A stretch of DNA of 64,000 nucleotides from Faecalicatena sp. Marseille-Q4148 (GTDB lineage: Bacteria; Bacillota; Clostridia; Lachnospirales; Lachnospiraceae). Under the pieces are notes generated by a model. That model was not told the origin of the DNA and ran no database searches. It saw nothing but the letters and a program-made list of their open reading frames with translations. Location: the NCBI GenBank assembly GCA_018228665.1, contig CP073692.1:1250039-1314038 (forward strand), written 5' to 3'. The translations under genes and the position numbers were made by a program. Positions 7,201-15,739 of this stretch are shown here, piece by piece. Every line of letters begins with the position of its first letter. The stretch's first letter is position 1.

Positions 7201-9182
7201 CCCGTGCCGGGTACAGGGATGATGTTTCCGGTCTCGGCGTCGCATTTTTCCACTTTGAGACGCGCCGTAATGGTGCGGTTATTTAAGATATAGCTGTAAG
7301 TCTGTCCGTTAGAGGAAATAAACACGGTAAAGTCCGGGATCAACGCCTTGCCTTCCTCGCCGGCTGTCTGGTGGACGGTGTAACGGCCGTAAGGGAGCAT
7401 TTTAGAGGCGGCAAATCCATCCCCGTCCGTGGTGAGCAGGTCGCGCTCGCTTTCCTTTGCGTTTTCATAGCTGCCCGCCGCCTTTAAGTAAACCTCAAAG
7501 ACTGCGTCGGCCTCCGGGCGTTCCACGATACCCTCATTGGGTTCGTCCGTATTCTCACCTTCGGAAACATCCGGGTCTAAGTCGTCCGTATGCTTCACAA
7601 GCTGGATATTGCCGTAGATCACCGTCTCCGTAACCTGGTTCTCGGTGGTATTCAGTTCCACTTCATAAAGGGTCGGGGAAGCGCCAACCTCATAGACCGT
7701 ATCATTCAAAAGATAGCCGGTGCTTGGCTCGATCTCCCGCACGGTCCAGCTATCGCCGCATACATAGTAGCGGGTCATAAAGCTGCCGTCCGACCCGGTG
7801 GTGTAGGTGTCTACCAGCTCGCCATTATTGAAAATGCCGTAGGTTGCCCCTGCAAGGGTAGCGTCGCCCTGGGCGGTCCCGGTCTCGGCGTCCGTCTTTA
7901 CCACATGGACGCGGAACTTCTTTAAGATGTTGCTGAAATGGACCGCAGCGGTCTGGCCGCTCTCAATGGTGACATACTGCGCCGGAGGGGTCACATAGCG
8001 GTCCACCGGGATCTCCGTTACCAGGTAGGTGCCGGGGAACAGCCTTTTCTTGACCTGCCCGTTTTCCCCGGTGGTGACAGTCTCATTGACTTTATTCCCC
8101 AGAATGTCCGTGCCGGAAATATTGAAAGAAATCCCGGACACAATGCCGTCCTCGCTGGTCTTAACAATCTTTCCCGTGCCATAGGTTTCCGTCTTGATCT
8201 TCACAAAGAAGGAAACCGGGTCGCTGGCGCCGGTCATCATGGTCTGGTAGCCGGGCCTTCCCCAGATCAGCATATCGTTTGCAACCGGAATATCCTTTCG
8301 GAATTCAAAGGTCACAGGATCCATAATCATGTTCTTACTGGTAAAGGTATACTTGTTCCCGCTTCTTGAAACAGAAACGCCGCTGCCTTTTACGGTCTCC
8401 AGGTTGATGTTCAGGTTATTGGTGTCTGTGACCGTCAGGGTATAGATTTTCTTTTCCGTATCCCATTTCAGTTCCAGCTCCGGCGCCTCGCTTTTTCTGG
8501 TGGAGGTGAAGGAGGGAACCGTTGAGTGGGAGGCAACCTGTGAAAGAATCCAGTTGTAGGCTTTCTCTGCCGGGCGTCCGGCAATGATACTGAAATACTG
8601 GTTGGCGTCCGCATGGCCGTTCCCATGCCGGCTGTACGGGTCGCTTCTTAGCTGCTGCTGGTATTCCCAGAGGATCACCTGGGTCGCGATCTTATAATCG
8701 TCCTCGTTGATACCGGGAACCGGAAGCCTTGCCCCCGGTTTCCAGCCGTAGATTGCCGTCAGGGTAATGCCCCGTCTTGCCTCGGCGGGGAGCAGGTTCA
8801 GGTAATTGCTGTTGGTCCCGCTTTCCGATGTGTAGGTATTTTCGGAAGTGTGGTAAGGCACCCCGCTCTCCACACAGTAGACCTGCTGGCTGCTCCCGTC
8901 CGAAGCGGTCAGCATATAGTGGCGGTAGGCACTGCCACCGGAACTGCTTTTCACGTCCATTGTCCCATCGGAATGATAGACCAGGTAAGTGTAAGGCGCC
9001 GGCGCGTAATAATACTGTCCGTCAGACCCCACATAGTTGTCACCCAGCCAGGAGCTTGCTTTCTGCCCCGGCGAAAGGGCAAATGCCTGTGTGGGAACCA
9101 GGCCAAAGACGCATACCGCGCAGAGAAGCGCCGCCAGCAGCCGCATGAAGCCGCTGCGGTGGTGGATATTTGTCTTTCCCAT
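4263..9182 (-). CDS. Thioester/Cna-B repeat surface adhesin fused to a class B sortase
   Basis: 1639 residues in one uninterrupted frame. Residues 1-36 are a signal peptide ending TQAFA. A thioester domain follows, with Cys103 in QVYCVESG and Gln168 in ATQVILWEY, the pair that forms an internal thioester in Gram-positive adhesins. About ten Cna-B/SpaA-like beta-sandwich repeats follow, many ending in a G-x-Y/F-x-[LIV]-x-E pattern. A Pro-rich PDNPSNPSTPSNP linker leads to a VPQTG sorting motif at 1336-1340, a membrane segment and Lys-rich residues. A second membrane segment and a sortase B domain come next, with His1523 (GHNM), Cys1621 (STCTPG) and Arg1628 (SRF). The adhesin should be wall-anchored at VPQTG and contact recipient or host cells. 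Related ICEs normally have separate adhesin and sortase genes, to my knowledge. Confidence 0.85.
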   Translation of the reverse strand: MGKTNIHHRSGFMRLLAALLCAVCVFGLVPTQAFALSPGQKASSWLGDNYVGSDGQYYYAPAPYTYLVYHSDGTMDVKSSSGGSAYRHYMLTASDGSSQQVYCVESGVPYHTSENTYTSESGTNSNYLNLLPAEARRGITLTAIYGWKPGARLPVPGINEDDYKIATQVILWEYQQQLRSDPYSRHGNGHADANQYFSIIAGRPAEKAYNWILSQVASHSTVPSFTSTRKSEAPELELKWDTEKKIYTLTVTDTNNLNINLETVKGSGVSVSRSGNKYTFTSKNMIMDPVTFEFRKDIPVANDMLIWGRPGYQTMMTGASDPVSFFVKIKTETYGTGKIVKTSEDGIVSGISFNISGTDILGNKVNETVTTGENGQVKKRLFPGTYLVTEIPVDRYVTPPAQYVTIESGQTAAVHFSNILKKFRVHVVKTDAETGTAQGDATLAGATYGIFNNGELVDTYTTGSDGSFMTRYYVCGDSWTVREIEPSTGYLLNDTVYEVGASPTLYEVELNTTENQVTETVIYGNIQLVKHTDDLDPDVSEGENTDEPNEGIVERPEADAVFEVYLKAAGSYENAKESERDLLTTDGDGFAASKMLPYGRYTVHQTAGEEGKALIPDFTVFISSNGQTYSYILNNRTITARLKVEKCDAETGNIIPVPGTGFQVKDLSTGEFVTQEIYYPNPETLDTFYVSDEGWLMLPEPLHTGDYELYEVAAPYGYVLSSEPVPFTIDGSESVVTVTQHNMPQKGQLTITKTGEVFASVQENDGLYQPVYEVMGLPGAVYDVIADEDIYTGDGTLRAAKDTVVETLTTGEDGTAASGLLYLGRYRLEERQAPAGMVLNSQPEYAELTYAGETVEVTQIVVGLYDERQKVAVSLSKELETDELFGLGMNEEYKDISFGLYASADLTALDGSVIPAGGLLEVVSVDPDEAGGYDASFASDLPFGSYYVKERTTNSAYILSDTEYPVVFEYAGQDAALVQILVNEGEPISNDLLRGRVDGVKVGENPEGGDDVKLSGALIGLFQPDTEEFTEENALLTVTTGEDGSFAFENIPYGHWIVKEISAPALYTVSQEQHHIYIGVDGQSIEIRVENTLIRGSVQVMKTEAVDEPSPVEKENEDKNTFLRFLSGAVFDLYEDTNGSKELDSEDKKLGTLKEADAGYHTAENLLAGGYFIKESKAPEGYQLDENAYYFEITEDGQTVVVENGEAGRGFTNEAYRGNLKITKDSSDGRKDGFAFEVKSADGSYCETFTTPKSGVIEVTGLRVGIYTVTEINNRASKDYIIPDAATVEIKAEETATVQFFNEKPEKPEEPKNPDNPKTPDNPSNPSTPSNPGKPVPQTGDDAFIFLYGCLLALAVIGGGVFTVFYFKKGKYEKTSPKKKAVGITVVSLCVLLAFGSGFLMVRDLNQYTKSAGAYDELAENVELPEPAEASEETAGGAETDGEDSGVILPVVDFEALKKNGPDIIGWITLPDSAINYPVTQTDNNEYYLRHLYDGTYNKAGCLFADYENQADFSDRNTIIYGHNMRDGSMFAVLNQYDGQPYFDTHRQMYLVTPTGGYVMEIFSAFAAKPAESGSDTSPWRLNWKDDGAYTTWLRAMAERSVVETDVSVTSSDKVLTLSTCTPGGASRFIVMGKLVEVQ

Positions 9183-9232
9183 GAAATAATCCTCACTTTC
9201 TTCATTGTTGATTGCATAAAGAAAGGACAGCG

Positions 9233-10522
9233 TTATTCGCCGTCCTCAGGTTCGTTATCATCCATTCTGTCGTCAAAATCATCCTCGGAGAGATATTCTG
9301 TTTCCCCGAAAGCCTCGTCCGGGTCAAAGCCCTCGCCATACCCGCCATCCTCGAAATCCTCGTCATCCTCTGCAAGCTGCTTCGGGCGCACGATTTTCAC
9401 ATAGTAGCCGGCGCCGCCTACTGCAAGCAGGGCAACGATGACAAAGATAATCGTTCCGGCGCTGCCTGTATTTTTCTTTGACGGTTCTGGTTCCTCCGGT
9501 TTCTCTGTTTCCTCCGGTTTTTCTTTCCCAATACAGCCCTTTAAGTCATTCTTGCAGACCGGGCAGGAGGTATTGACTTCCCCTGCAGCACACTTTTCCG
9601 TGCAGGTACAGACATCCTCTGCCGGGATCACGCTCATGCTGCCGTCACTTTTTTCCGCCAGGGCCATCAGGTCAGATTCGGTGACGCCGTTTAAGAAGTA
9701 AACATTGTTGCTGTCACGCTTTCCGTCCACAATGAGATAGAATACATTCCCGTCCTCGGTAGTAATGGTATAAAACTGTTTATCCCCATCCGCGCCGGTG
9801 GCTGTATCTAAGACCGTGCCGGTGCCCTCCGGGGTAAACGCGCCCTCCGGGACAGAGGAAGTGGAACTCTCCGAAGAACTGCCGCCTGATGATGTACTGC
9901 CGCCTGATGTTCCCCCGGAGCTGTCTGCCTGGCCTGTGTTTGTACCCGCATTGGAACTGTTCCCGGAATTATTACTGCCGGAATTGCCGGAATGATTGCC
10001 TGATGATGTACTGCCTCCCGTGGAAGCGCCGGCAGAAGAAATCCCTTTATTGGAAGTGCTGCCGCCTCCGTTGTTCTGTGTGGCCGCGCCCTGGCTGCCG
10101 GAAGAAGCTGCCGGCGCCTGGGTTGGTTTTACCGTGCCAGTCTGTGCCGGTGCAGCGGAAGGCTTTTCCGTTTCCTTTGGTTCCTCATAATAGGGGTTAT
10201 CAAATTTCACGGCCTCCGAGCGGTTCCCGGCATAATCCTGGGCGTACACGATTACCTGCTTCTCCGTTCCGGCATAGTCCTTCAGCGTGACCTTTGCCGC
10301 CCCGTTGGTTAACGAGTTGATCCGGTTCCCGTCCACAAAGACCGCCTCCACGCCGGAATTGTCGTCGCTGCTTTCCACTTTCAGCGTACCGCCGTCCAGG
10401 GAAGCGGTGAGCTCCGGCGGCGTGGTGTCCTTTCCCCCGGCGGCATAAGCCGTCAGGGGCAGGACGGTGGCACCTATGGCGAGCATAAGCGCCAGAAACA
10501 AAGAAAGTTTTTTAATCCTCAT
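9233..10522 (-). CDS. DUF4366 (CD1107-family) cell-surface protein of the transfer region
   Basis: About 429 residues: a signal peptide ending AYAAGG, an Ig-like bacterial segment (DTTPPELTASLDGGTLKVES), a long low-complexity Ser/Gly/Asn/Thr spacer (about 150-225), the conserved DUF4366 core (GDKQFYTITTEDGNVFYLIV), a Cys-rich stretch (CTCTEKCAAG, CPVC), one membrane helix (GTIIFVIVALLAVGGAGYYV) and a very acidic cytoplasmic tail. It belongs to the CD1107 family of clostridial conjugative elements. Two ATGs compete. ATG 10520-10522 has GGAGG six bases upstream; ATG 10526-10528 abuts the RBS. The gene overlaps the DUF4315 gene by 11 bases. It probably spans the wall as part of the mating apparatus. 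Confidence 0.8.
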   Translation of the reverse strand: MRIKKLSLFLALMLAIGATVLPLTAYAAGGKDTTPPELTASLDGGTLKVESSDDNSGVEAVFVDGNRINSLTNGAAKVTLKDYAGTEKQVIVYAQDYAGNRSEAVKFDNPYYEEPKETEKPSAAPAQTGTVKPTQAPAASSGSQGAATQNNGGGSTSNKGISSAGASTGGSTSSGNHSGNSGSNNSGNSSNAGTNTGQADSSGGTSGGSTSSGGSSSESSTSSVPEGAFTPEGTGTVLDTATGADGDKQFYTITTEDGNVFYLIVDGKRDSNNVYFLNGVTESDLMALAEKSDGSMSVIPAEDVCTCTEKCAAGEVNTSCPVCKNDLKGCIGKEKPEETEKPEEPEPSKKNTGSAGTIIFVIVALLAVGGAGYYVKIVRPKQLAEDDEDFEDGGYGEGFDPDEAFGETEYLSEDDFDDRMDDNEPEDGE

Positions 10523-10757
10523 TCCCATCCTCCTGTTTCTGCGGCAGCGCCTCCCCCAGAGGGGAAGCCTGCTGCGATTTTAAGAAATCCGCAAGCTGCT
10601 GGGGCGTCAGCTTATAGCTTCTTGCCACCGCCACATAGTCGGTATTTTCAAGCTCCGTTTTCTGTTCCTCCAGCTTGCGGAGTTTGCCCTGCATTTCTGC
10701 GATCTTCGCTTTGGTCTTGTCGATTTCCTTTTCCAGTTTTTCTATTTTAGGGTTCAA
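10512..10757 (-). CDS. DUF4315 family protein
   Basis: An 81-residue protein with a strongly charged coiled-coil at residues 1-37 (KIEKLEKEIDKTKAKIAEMQ) followed by a short helix pair ending in DFLKSQQAS. This is the DUF4315 pattern found between the VirB4/NlpC block and DUF4366 in Tn1549-like elements. It uses TTG 10755-10757 with GGAGG six bases upstream. Overlap with the downstream DUF4366 gene suggests coupled translation. Role in conjugation is presumed from context only. Confidence 0.8.
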   Translation of the reverse strand: MNPKIEKLEKEIDKTKAKIAEMQGKLRKLEEQKTELENTDYVAVARSYKLTPQQLADFLKSQQASPLGEALPQKQEDGNED

Positions 10758-10775
10758 ATTTTACCTCCAATCTGT

Positions 10776-13430
10776 TTAAGGCAGACGCCCAAATGTATAA
10801 AAATGCTGCTGCCAGTAACTTGTGTTGATGTTTGCGTAAGAGATCGGGTCGCCGCAATGGATCATCATTCCGTTCCCCACATAAATCCCCACATGGCTTG
10901 CGCCGCTGGTATTGTAGGTCCCCTGGAAGAAAATCAGGTCGCCCGGTTTTGCGTCGGCGCTTGATACCGGGGTACAGACCCCTAAGAGCCCGTCCGCGGT
11001 CAGACGCCCGAAATTCCAGCCGCTGTGGTTGACTACCCAGGAAACATACCCGGAACAGTCAAAGGAAGTGGAAGGGCTTGCGCCGCCCCATACATACGGA
11101 TAACCTAAATACTTTTCCGCCTCCGCAAGCATGGCCGCAAACCGTTCATCCGCAAGGGCCTCCGGCGGTACGTCATAGTCAAAATAATTCCCTCCGCCTC
11201 CTGCGCCCACTTCCGGCAAATGCCGCTCGCTGGTATCTCCGGTGTCGGCAAAGTAGAGGGGATTTAAGTATTGCCCGTCCACCAGTACCTCCAGATGAAG
11301 GTGCGGCCCGGTGGAATTGCCGGTGCTGCCGACCTTTGCGATCACATCCCCGGCCTTGACTTCCTGGCCTGCGGAAACGAGAAGCTGTGAGCAGTGGCCG
11401 TACTTGGTGGTAAGGGTATGCCCCTCGTAAGCCTCTCCCTCAATAGCGATGCACAGGCCATAGCCGCCAGCGTTCCCGGCCAGCGTGACCCTGCCGTCAT
11501 GCCCGGCTAAAATATCCGTGCCCTGTGCCATGCCGATGTCAACGCCGGTATGGTAATCCTTTCCCCCGCTGATGGGGTGGACCCGGTAGCCGTAGTAGCT
11601 GGTAACATAGGGGAGCCAGTTGGTGCCGAATACATTTTCCACATACTGGCGGTTCCCTTTGGTCTGCAATAAAATCTCGCAGATTTCCTTCTGTTCTTCA
11701 TTCATGCGGGAGACGGCCAGGTTTTCCAGCGGCGTGGCCGTAAGTTTCACATTCAGGATGCGCCACTCATACGGCACTTCTTCCTCGGTTTCCTCGCCGG
11801 TCTCCGGGTCAATGGTGGTTTCCGTCCGGTAGCGGATTTCCGTTTCCTCGCTGAAAGATAGGGAATACTGCTCCTGAAATAGCTGCCGCAGCACGCCCTC
11901 CGCTTCACTGTAAGAAAAGTCCTGATAGACAGCGGTTAAGTAGCCCATCAGCACGTAAGGGTCATGCTCGATGGCGCCAATGTTATAACGGTACTCGTCA
12001 TAGCCGGGGCGGTCGGATTCCACCCGGCCAATCTCCATCTGTAAATCCGTTTCCCATTCGGTATAGGAAAGCTCTGCCTGGTTGATGTCCTGGTCCTCCG
12101 CCAGATAGGTGGAAGCCGCCAGGCTCCCCAGGCCTCCGGTACCAATATTGGAAAATGAGGACAGCACAGAAGCAATCAGGAAGAATACCAAAAGCAGGAG
12201 AATGATAATGGCACAGGCTACCGGGTGCCGCCGGATCGTCCTGCCAATGCTGACGACAATCTTTTCCGTAGTGACAGCGGCGTCCTTTGCCCGTGTGCCG
12301 GCTTTTTTTGCCTCCCGCGCTGCTTTGGCGTACTGGCGTTTCAATTTCTGTTTCTGCCACATCCGCGCCAGGACATTCTTCTTTAATTCCGGGTTGTCAT
12401 ATAACGCCTGCCGGTAAGACAGGCCCGCATTTGCCCTCACAGACTTTTGCTGTAACTTTGATACCCTCCGGTAAGGCGCTGTTTTGTGCCGGTGGTATGC
12501 TGTGCGAAGTCCTGCCTCCCCCACAAGCTCGGTCCGGTGGGCCGCCTTAATGCCGATATTTTCATCCTCCGCCTGGTAAATCTTTTTATGGGCATAGCCA
12601 ATGGCTGTATTTGCGCCGGCTTTCACCGGGCGCATGGGAAGGGAGCCTTTGACATGGGCCCGCTGGGATTTCACCTCCTGTTCAAATTTCAGGTGTTTTT
12701 TCGCTTTCCCGGTTTCCGGGTCGGAAGCGGTCTCAATCCGCAATTTACGGCGGGAGGGCAGACACGCTTCGGCCTGTTCTAACTTCTCCGTAGTCCGCTC
12801 CGCTTTCCGCCTTGCCTGCGTCAGCTTGTTGTCTTTGGCCTCCGGCGGCAGCTCGTCGGCGGTAAATTCCAGCTTGGAAGGTTTTTTCGGCTCAACGCCT
12901 CCGCCTTCTGTCTGCACCGCCTGTTCCTCGGCTTTTGCAGCCTCATGGAAACGCTGATAGTATTGGTTTCCGCGCTGGCGTGTCCGGCTTTTGTGCTCTG
13001 TCCGCCCAGAATCCCTTTTTGCCGCTGATGTGCCAGCCTCCAAAGGAACAGGTTCTCCGGGATCATGCCCGGAGCCATGCCGCAGAGCATCCTCTGAAAA
13101 CGGCATCCGCCCGGAAGTGTCCTGGGAGGAAAATTCCTGTGCCGTTATATAACCGTTGTTATTTCCGGCAACAGGTTCCGATCCGTAAGTTTTCGCCTGC
13201 TGTGTTACTTCCGGCGTGGCCTGCAAAGGGTCCGCCTCCATCGGAAGCGGGACCGCCTGCCGATGGCTTCTTGAAGCACCGGGAGAAGGGGCATCCCTTG
13301 CCCGGCGCAGGTCAAAATCCTGCCCGCCCTGCCGCGGCGTCATGCGTTCCTCCTTATGGGAATCCCGCGCCGGCATCCGGGCATCTTTCTGTTTTCTCTG
13401 AAATTCCCCGTCACGTTCCGTTATCCTCAC
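10776..13430 (-). CDS. CD1108-family conjugation protein with M23 peptidase and NlpC/P60 domains
   Basis: About 884 residues. The first 380 are basic, low-complexity cytoplasmic sequence. A membrane helix (PVACAIIILLLLVFFLIASV) is near residue 403. The exported part has an M23-like LytM domain (YHTGVDIGMAQG near 630, HLHLEV later) and a C-terminal NlpC/P60 domain with Cys in FDCSGYVSW near 792 and its His in SHVGIYVG. It should cut peptidoglycan to let the mating channel through, like CwlT of ICEBs1 in role. The start is uncertain. GTG 13428-13430 overlaps the GGAGG (13430-13434), and the only codon at normal spacing is ATA 13422-13424. It follows virB4 directly. Confidence 0.85.
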   Translation of the reverse strand: MRITERDGEFQRKQKDARMPARDSHKEERMTPRQGGQDFDLRRARDAPSPGASRSHRQAVPLPMEADPLQATPEVTQQAKTYGSEPVAGNNNGYITAQEFSSQDTSGRMPFSEDALRHGSGHDPGEPVPLEAGTSAAKRDSGRTEHKSRTRQRGNQYYQRFHEAAKAEEQAVQTEGGGVEPKKPSKLEFTADELPPEAKDNKLTQARRKAERTTEKLEQAEACLPSRRKLRIETASDPETGKAKKHLKFEQEVKSQRAHVKGSLPMRPVKAGANTAIGYAHKKIYQAEDENIGIKAAHRTELVGEAGLRTAYHRHKTAPYRRVSKLQQKSVRANAGLSYRQALYDNPELKKNVLARMWQKQKLKRQYAKAAREAKKAGTRAKDAAVTTEKIVVSIGRTIRRHPVACAIIILLLLVFFLIASVLSSFSNIGTGGLGSLAASTYLAEDQDINQAELSYTEWETDLQMEIGRVESDRPGYDEYRYNIGAIEHDPYVLMGYLTAVYQDFSYSEAEGVLRQLFQEQYSLSFSEETEIRYRTETTIDPETGEETEEEVPYEWRILNVKLTATPLENLAVSRMNEEQKEICEILLQTKGNRQYVENVFGTNWLPYVTSYYGYRVHPISGGKDYHTGVDIGMAQGTDILAGHDGRVTLAGNAGGYGLCIAIEGEAYEGHTLTTKYGHCSQLLVSAGQEVKAGDVIAKVGSTGNSTGPHLHLEVLVDGQYLNPLYFADTGDTSERHLPEVGAGGGGNYFDYDVPPEALADERFAAMLAEAEKYLGYPYVWGGASPSTSFDCSGYVSWVVNHSGWNFGRLTADGLLGVCTPVSSADAKPGDLIFFQGTYNTSGASHVGIYVGNGMMIHCGDPISYANINTSYWQQHFYTFGRLP

Positions 13431-13460
13431 CTCCAGTCATGTTTAATAAGCTGCATTTCC

Positions 13461-13696
13461 TCACGCCTTTGTCCCCGCCACTTCATCGGGCCTGGTCGTT
13501 AAGACGCTGTACAGCAAAGTATCCTTCGGGAAGTGATCCACAAATGGGATAATCACATTTCCAAAGAACAGAAGCCCTTCGCCGGGGCCGGAATGGGTCA
13601 CATAGGAAAGCTGGTGCGGGGAAATCCCAAGCTGCTTTGCCAAAATCTGTCGGTCCCCCTGAGCCTGGTTGAGCATGTAGATAAAATCCGAGTTCT
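13461..13696 (-). CDS. virB4: VirB4-like conjugation ATPase, 3' exon (after the group II intron)
   Basis: Joined to 16486-18724 by removal of the intron, this exon restores a single frame: exon 1 ends in IF plus one base, and exon 2 supplies AG AAC TCG GAT, giving IFENSDFIYMLNQ, a normal VirB4 C-terminal sequence. The exon encodes the end of the ATPase domain (GISPHQLSYVTHSGPGEGLL) and the tail TTRPDEVAGTKA. Total joined length is 824 residues. Without splicing, this piece would be untranslated or out of context, so transfer depends on intron splicing. Confidence 0.85.
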
Positions 13697-13740
13697 ATAG
13701 TGATAGGTAAGCCTCTGATATCATCTCGGGCTTTTCCCCC

Positions 13741-13781
13741 ACTCCACACCGTGCATGCGACTTTCACCGCACACGGCGTTC
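13741..13781 (-). ncRNA. Group II intron domain V (catalytic hairpin)
   Basis: The minus-strand segment contains GCCGTGTGCGGTGAAAGTCG followed by CATGCACGGTGT, matching the domain V consensus with its GAAA tetraloop-type region and two-base bulge. A short domain VI follows at about 13697-13740, ending close to the 3' splice site. Confidence 0.85.
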
Positions 13782-13855
13782 CATCGGTTAGTATTTTTCA
13801 TTGTCTAAACAATCAACCTTTGAATAGAATAAAAACTGTAGTAGTTGAAATAAGA

Positions 13856-15739
13856 TTAAATAGGTTGCATGGAAGCCAACTCACGAAGGTGGTTAACCTT
13901 TATAAGCTGTTTGATATCTAGCTGTAGTAAATCCATATATTTGTAAATAGTTTCCGCTTTTGAAGCATGAATGAGTTTATGTACGGAATTCTTTATGAGA
14001 ATAAGATTCTCATAGGCATCCGTACCGCCTAAATGTCGGGGTAACTTATGATGGCAATGAATTTCCCCAACAGAGGAGAATTCAACACCTGTTATAGCAC
14101 ATTTTCCCCATTGGGCTGAGAAGAGAGATATTCGATTGTCTGCGTATTCCGCACTATTGGAATAGGCTGGTTGACGCATGAGAGCCAACATCATAGGGAT
14201 GTTGATTCTCAGACAGTTGTGAATACCTTCTCGTCCTTCGGGAGTGTAATAATTCCAGCTCTTCTTACGGAAAAGTGGGTTTTTGTGCTGTGTGTATCCT
14301 ATTGGATACACGGGCTCATTCGTACCAGCGACATATCGCATCATTTTGGATTTACCAAAACGGGCTTTTTCAAACTCCGTAAGCTCTCGCCCTGTTTTCA
14401 CAAGACGGTTGCCTGTGCGAGTGCTAAGCCTGTTTGTCAGCAAGGTCATGACTGTGCGGTTTAGGGAAGCACAATCATGATTAACATGTGTGGCGATACA
14501 GTAATAATTCTGCATGCCAGTAACCATACTGTTATAGAGTCTGATTTCCCCCTGTTCGCCATATATTTTGCGAGGGTGAACGATTCTCTTTGCCTGTTCT
14601 TTAAGCTTCTCCCTTTTGTGCTCGAGATTTTTATCTGCGATATGAGATATAACCACGAGTTTGTTGCCTTTTCTGTGAACTTTCATTTTGAATCCGAGAA
14701 AATCAGAGTAATGATTTCTTACATTGACAATCCTCGTTTTCTTTTCAGAAATTTCCAGTTTGAGCCTTTCTTTCAGCCACAGAGTGACTGCACATTTGGT
14801 GCGTTCAGCGGAGTCCTTTGTCCTACAAAAGATTCGAAAATCATCTGCATAGCGAACAATGAACATTTCCTTCAGGTTAGATTTCTTAGCCTGTCGAAAG
14901 CCGTTTTCAGGTCTAGCATTCCGTTTGCAAATCGGACACCATTGCCATTGACTTTCTACCCAGTGGTCTAATTCGTTAAGCACGATATTAGCCAGAAGTG
15001 GCGATATAATACCTCCCTGTGGGGTTCCTTTGTCGGGTGTGATAAAAGTCCCATCTTCCAGTTTGATTGGTGCTTTGAGAATTCGTCTTATGACAAATAT
15101 CAGTTGCTTGTCATGAATACCCATAGCCCATATCTGTCGTATCAGCTTGGCATGATTCACGTTATCAAAGAACCCTTTTATATCGAATTCAATGACATAG
15201 TGAAGATTGGCATGTTGAAGTAGCTGATAACTTCTTGCTATAGCGTTCTCAACCGAATGGTTCGGTCTGAATCCATAGCTGTTTTTGCTGAACTTAGCCT
15301 CACAAACAGGTTCCAATACCTGTTTGATACATTGTTGAACAAGTCTATCCCATATACACGGAATCCCTAAGGGTCTCATTTTACTTGGGTCGTATGGTTT
15401 TGGTATCTCCTTACGCCTTACAGGTTTTGGGCGATACCCATGTTCACTTCCATTAATAATAAATCTAACTTTTTCAACAACCTCATCGGGGGAACATCTT
15501 CCAATGTCCTCGATTGTGAGATTGTCTGTGCCACTTGTTTTACTTCCCGTATTTTTCTTGATATTTCTGTACGCTAGAAGAATGTTTTCCCGTTGAAGAA
15601 TGACAGACATTAAATCTGTAAAAACTTCTCCGTTCAAACTTGCCTGGTATAGATTATCAATCGTATTCTGCATTCCGTAATACTCATTGTGACGCAGATT
15701 ATCCTCACAGAGCAGTTGCTTTTTCTTTTTCATGGTCAT
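13856..15739 (-). CDS. ltrA: Group II intron reverse transcriptase/maturase with HNH endonuclease
   Basis: 627 residues. The order is: N-terminal RT0-RT1 (TDLMSVILQRENILLAYRNI), fingers (GSEHGYRPKPVRRKEIPKP), palm with catalytic YADD in FIVRYADDFRIF, maturase X domain (residues about 400-500) and an En domain with HNH features: CAITGVEFSS, HCHHKLPRHLGG and NLILIKNSVHKLIHA. It assists splicing of its own intron, then reverse-transcribes it into DNA targets; the HNH part nicks the bottom strand. All catalytic residues that I can check are present, so the intron may still be mobile. ATG 15739 follows GGAGAG by ten bases. Confidence 0.92.
   Translation of the reverse strand: MTMKKKKQLLCEDNLRHNEYYGMQNTIDNLYQASLNGEVFTDLMSVILQRENILLAYRNIKKNTGSKTSGTDNLTIEDIGRCSPDEVVEKVRFIINGSEHGYRPKPVRRKEIPKPYDPSKMRPLGIPCIWDRLVQQCIKQVLEPVCEAKFSKNSYGFRPNHSVENAIARSYQLLQHANLHYVIEFDIKGFFDNVNHAKLIRQIWAMGIHDKQLIFVIRRILKAPIKLEDGTFITPDKGTPQGGIISPLLANIVLNELDHWVESQWQWCPICKRNARPENGFRQAKKSNLKEMFIVRYADDFRIFCRTKDSAERTKCAVTLWLKERLKLEISEKKTRIVNVRNHYSDFLGFKMKVHRKGNKLVVISHIADKNLEHKREKLKEQAKRIVHPRKIYGEQGEIRLYNSMVTGMQNYYCIATHVNHDCASLNRTVMTLLTNRLSTRTGNRLVKTGRELTEFEKARFGKSKMMRYVAGTNEPVYPIGYTQHKNPLFRKKSWNYYTPEGREGIHNCLRINIPMMLALMRQPAYSNSAEYADNRISLFSAQWGKCAITGVEFSSVGEIHCHHKLPRHLGGTDAYENLILIKNSVHKLIHASKAETIYKYMDLLQLDIKQLIKVNHLRELASMQPI

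Noticed and set aside
9800..10020. DNA repeat array or recombination site
   Set aside because: The repetitiveness comes from codons for Ser/Gly/Asn low-complexity spacer in the DUF4366 surface protein.
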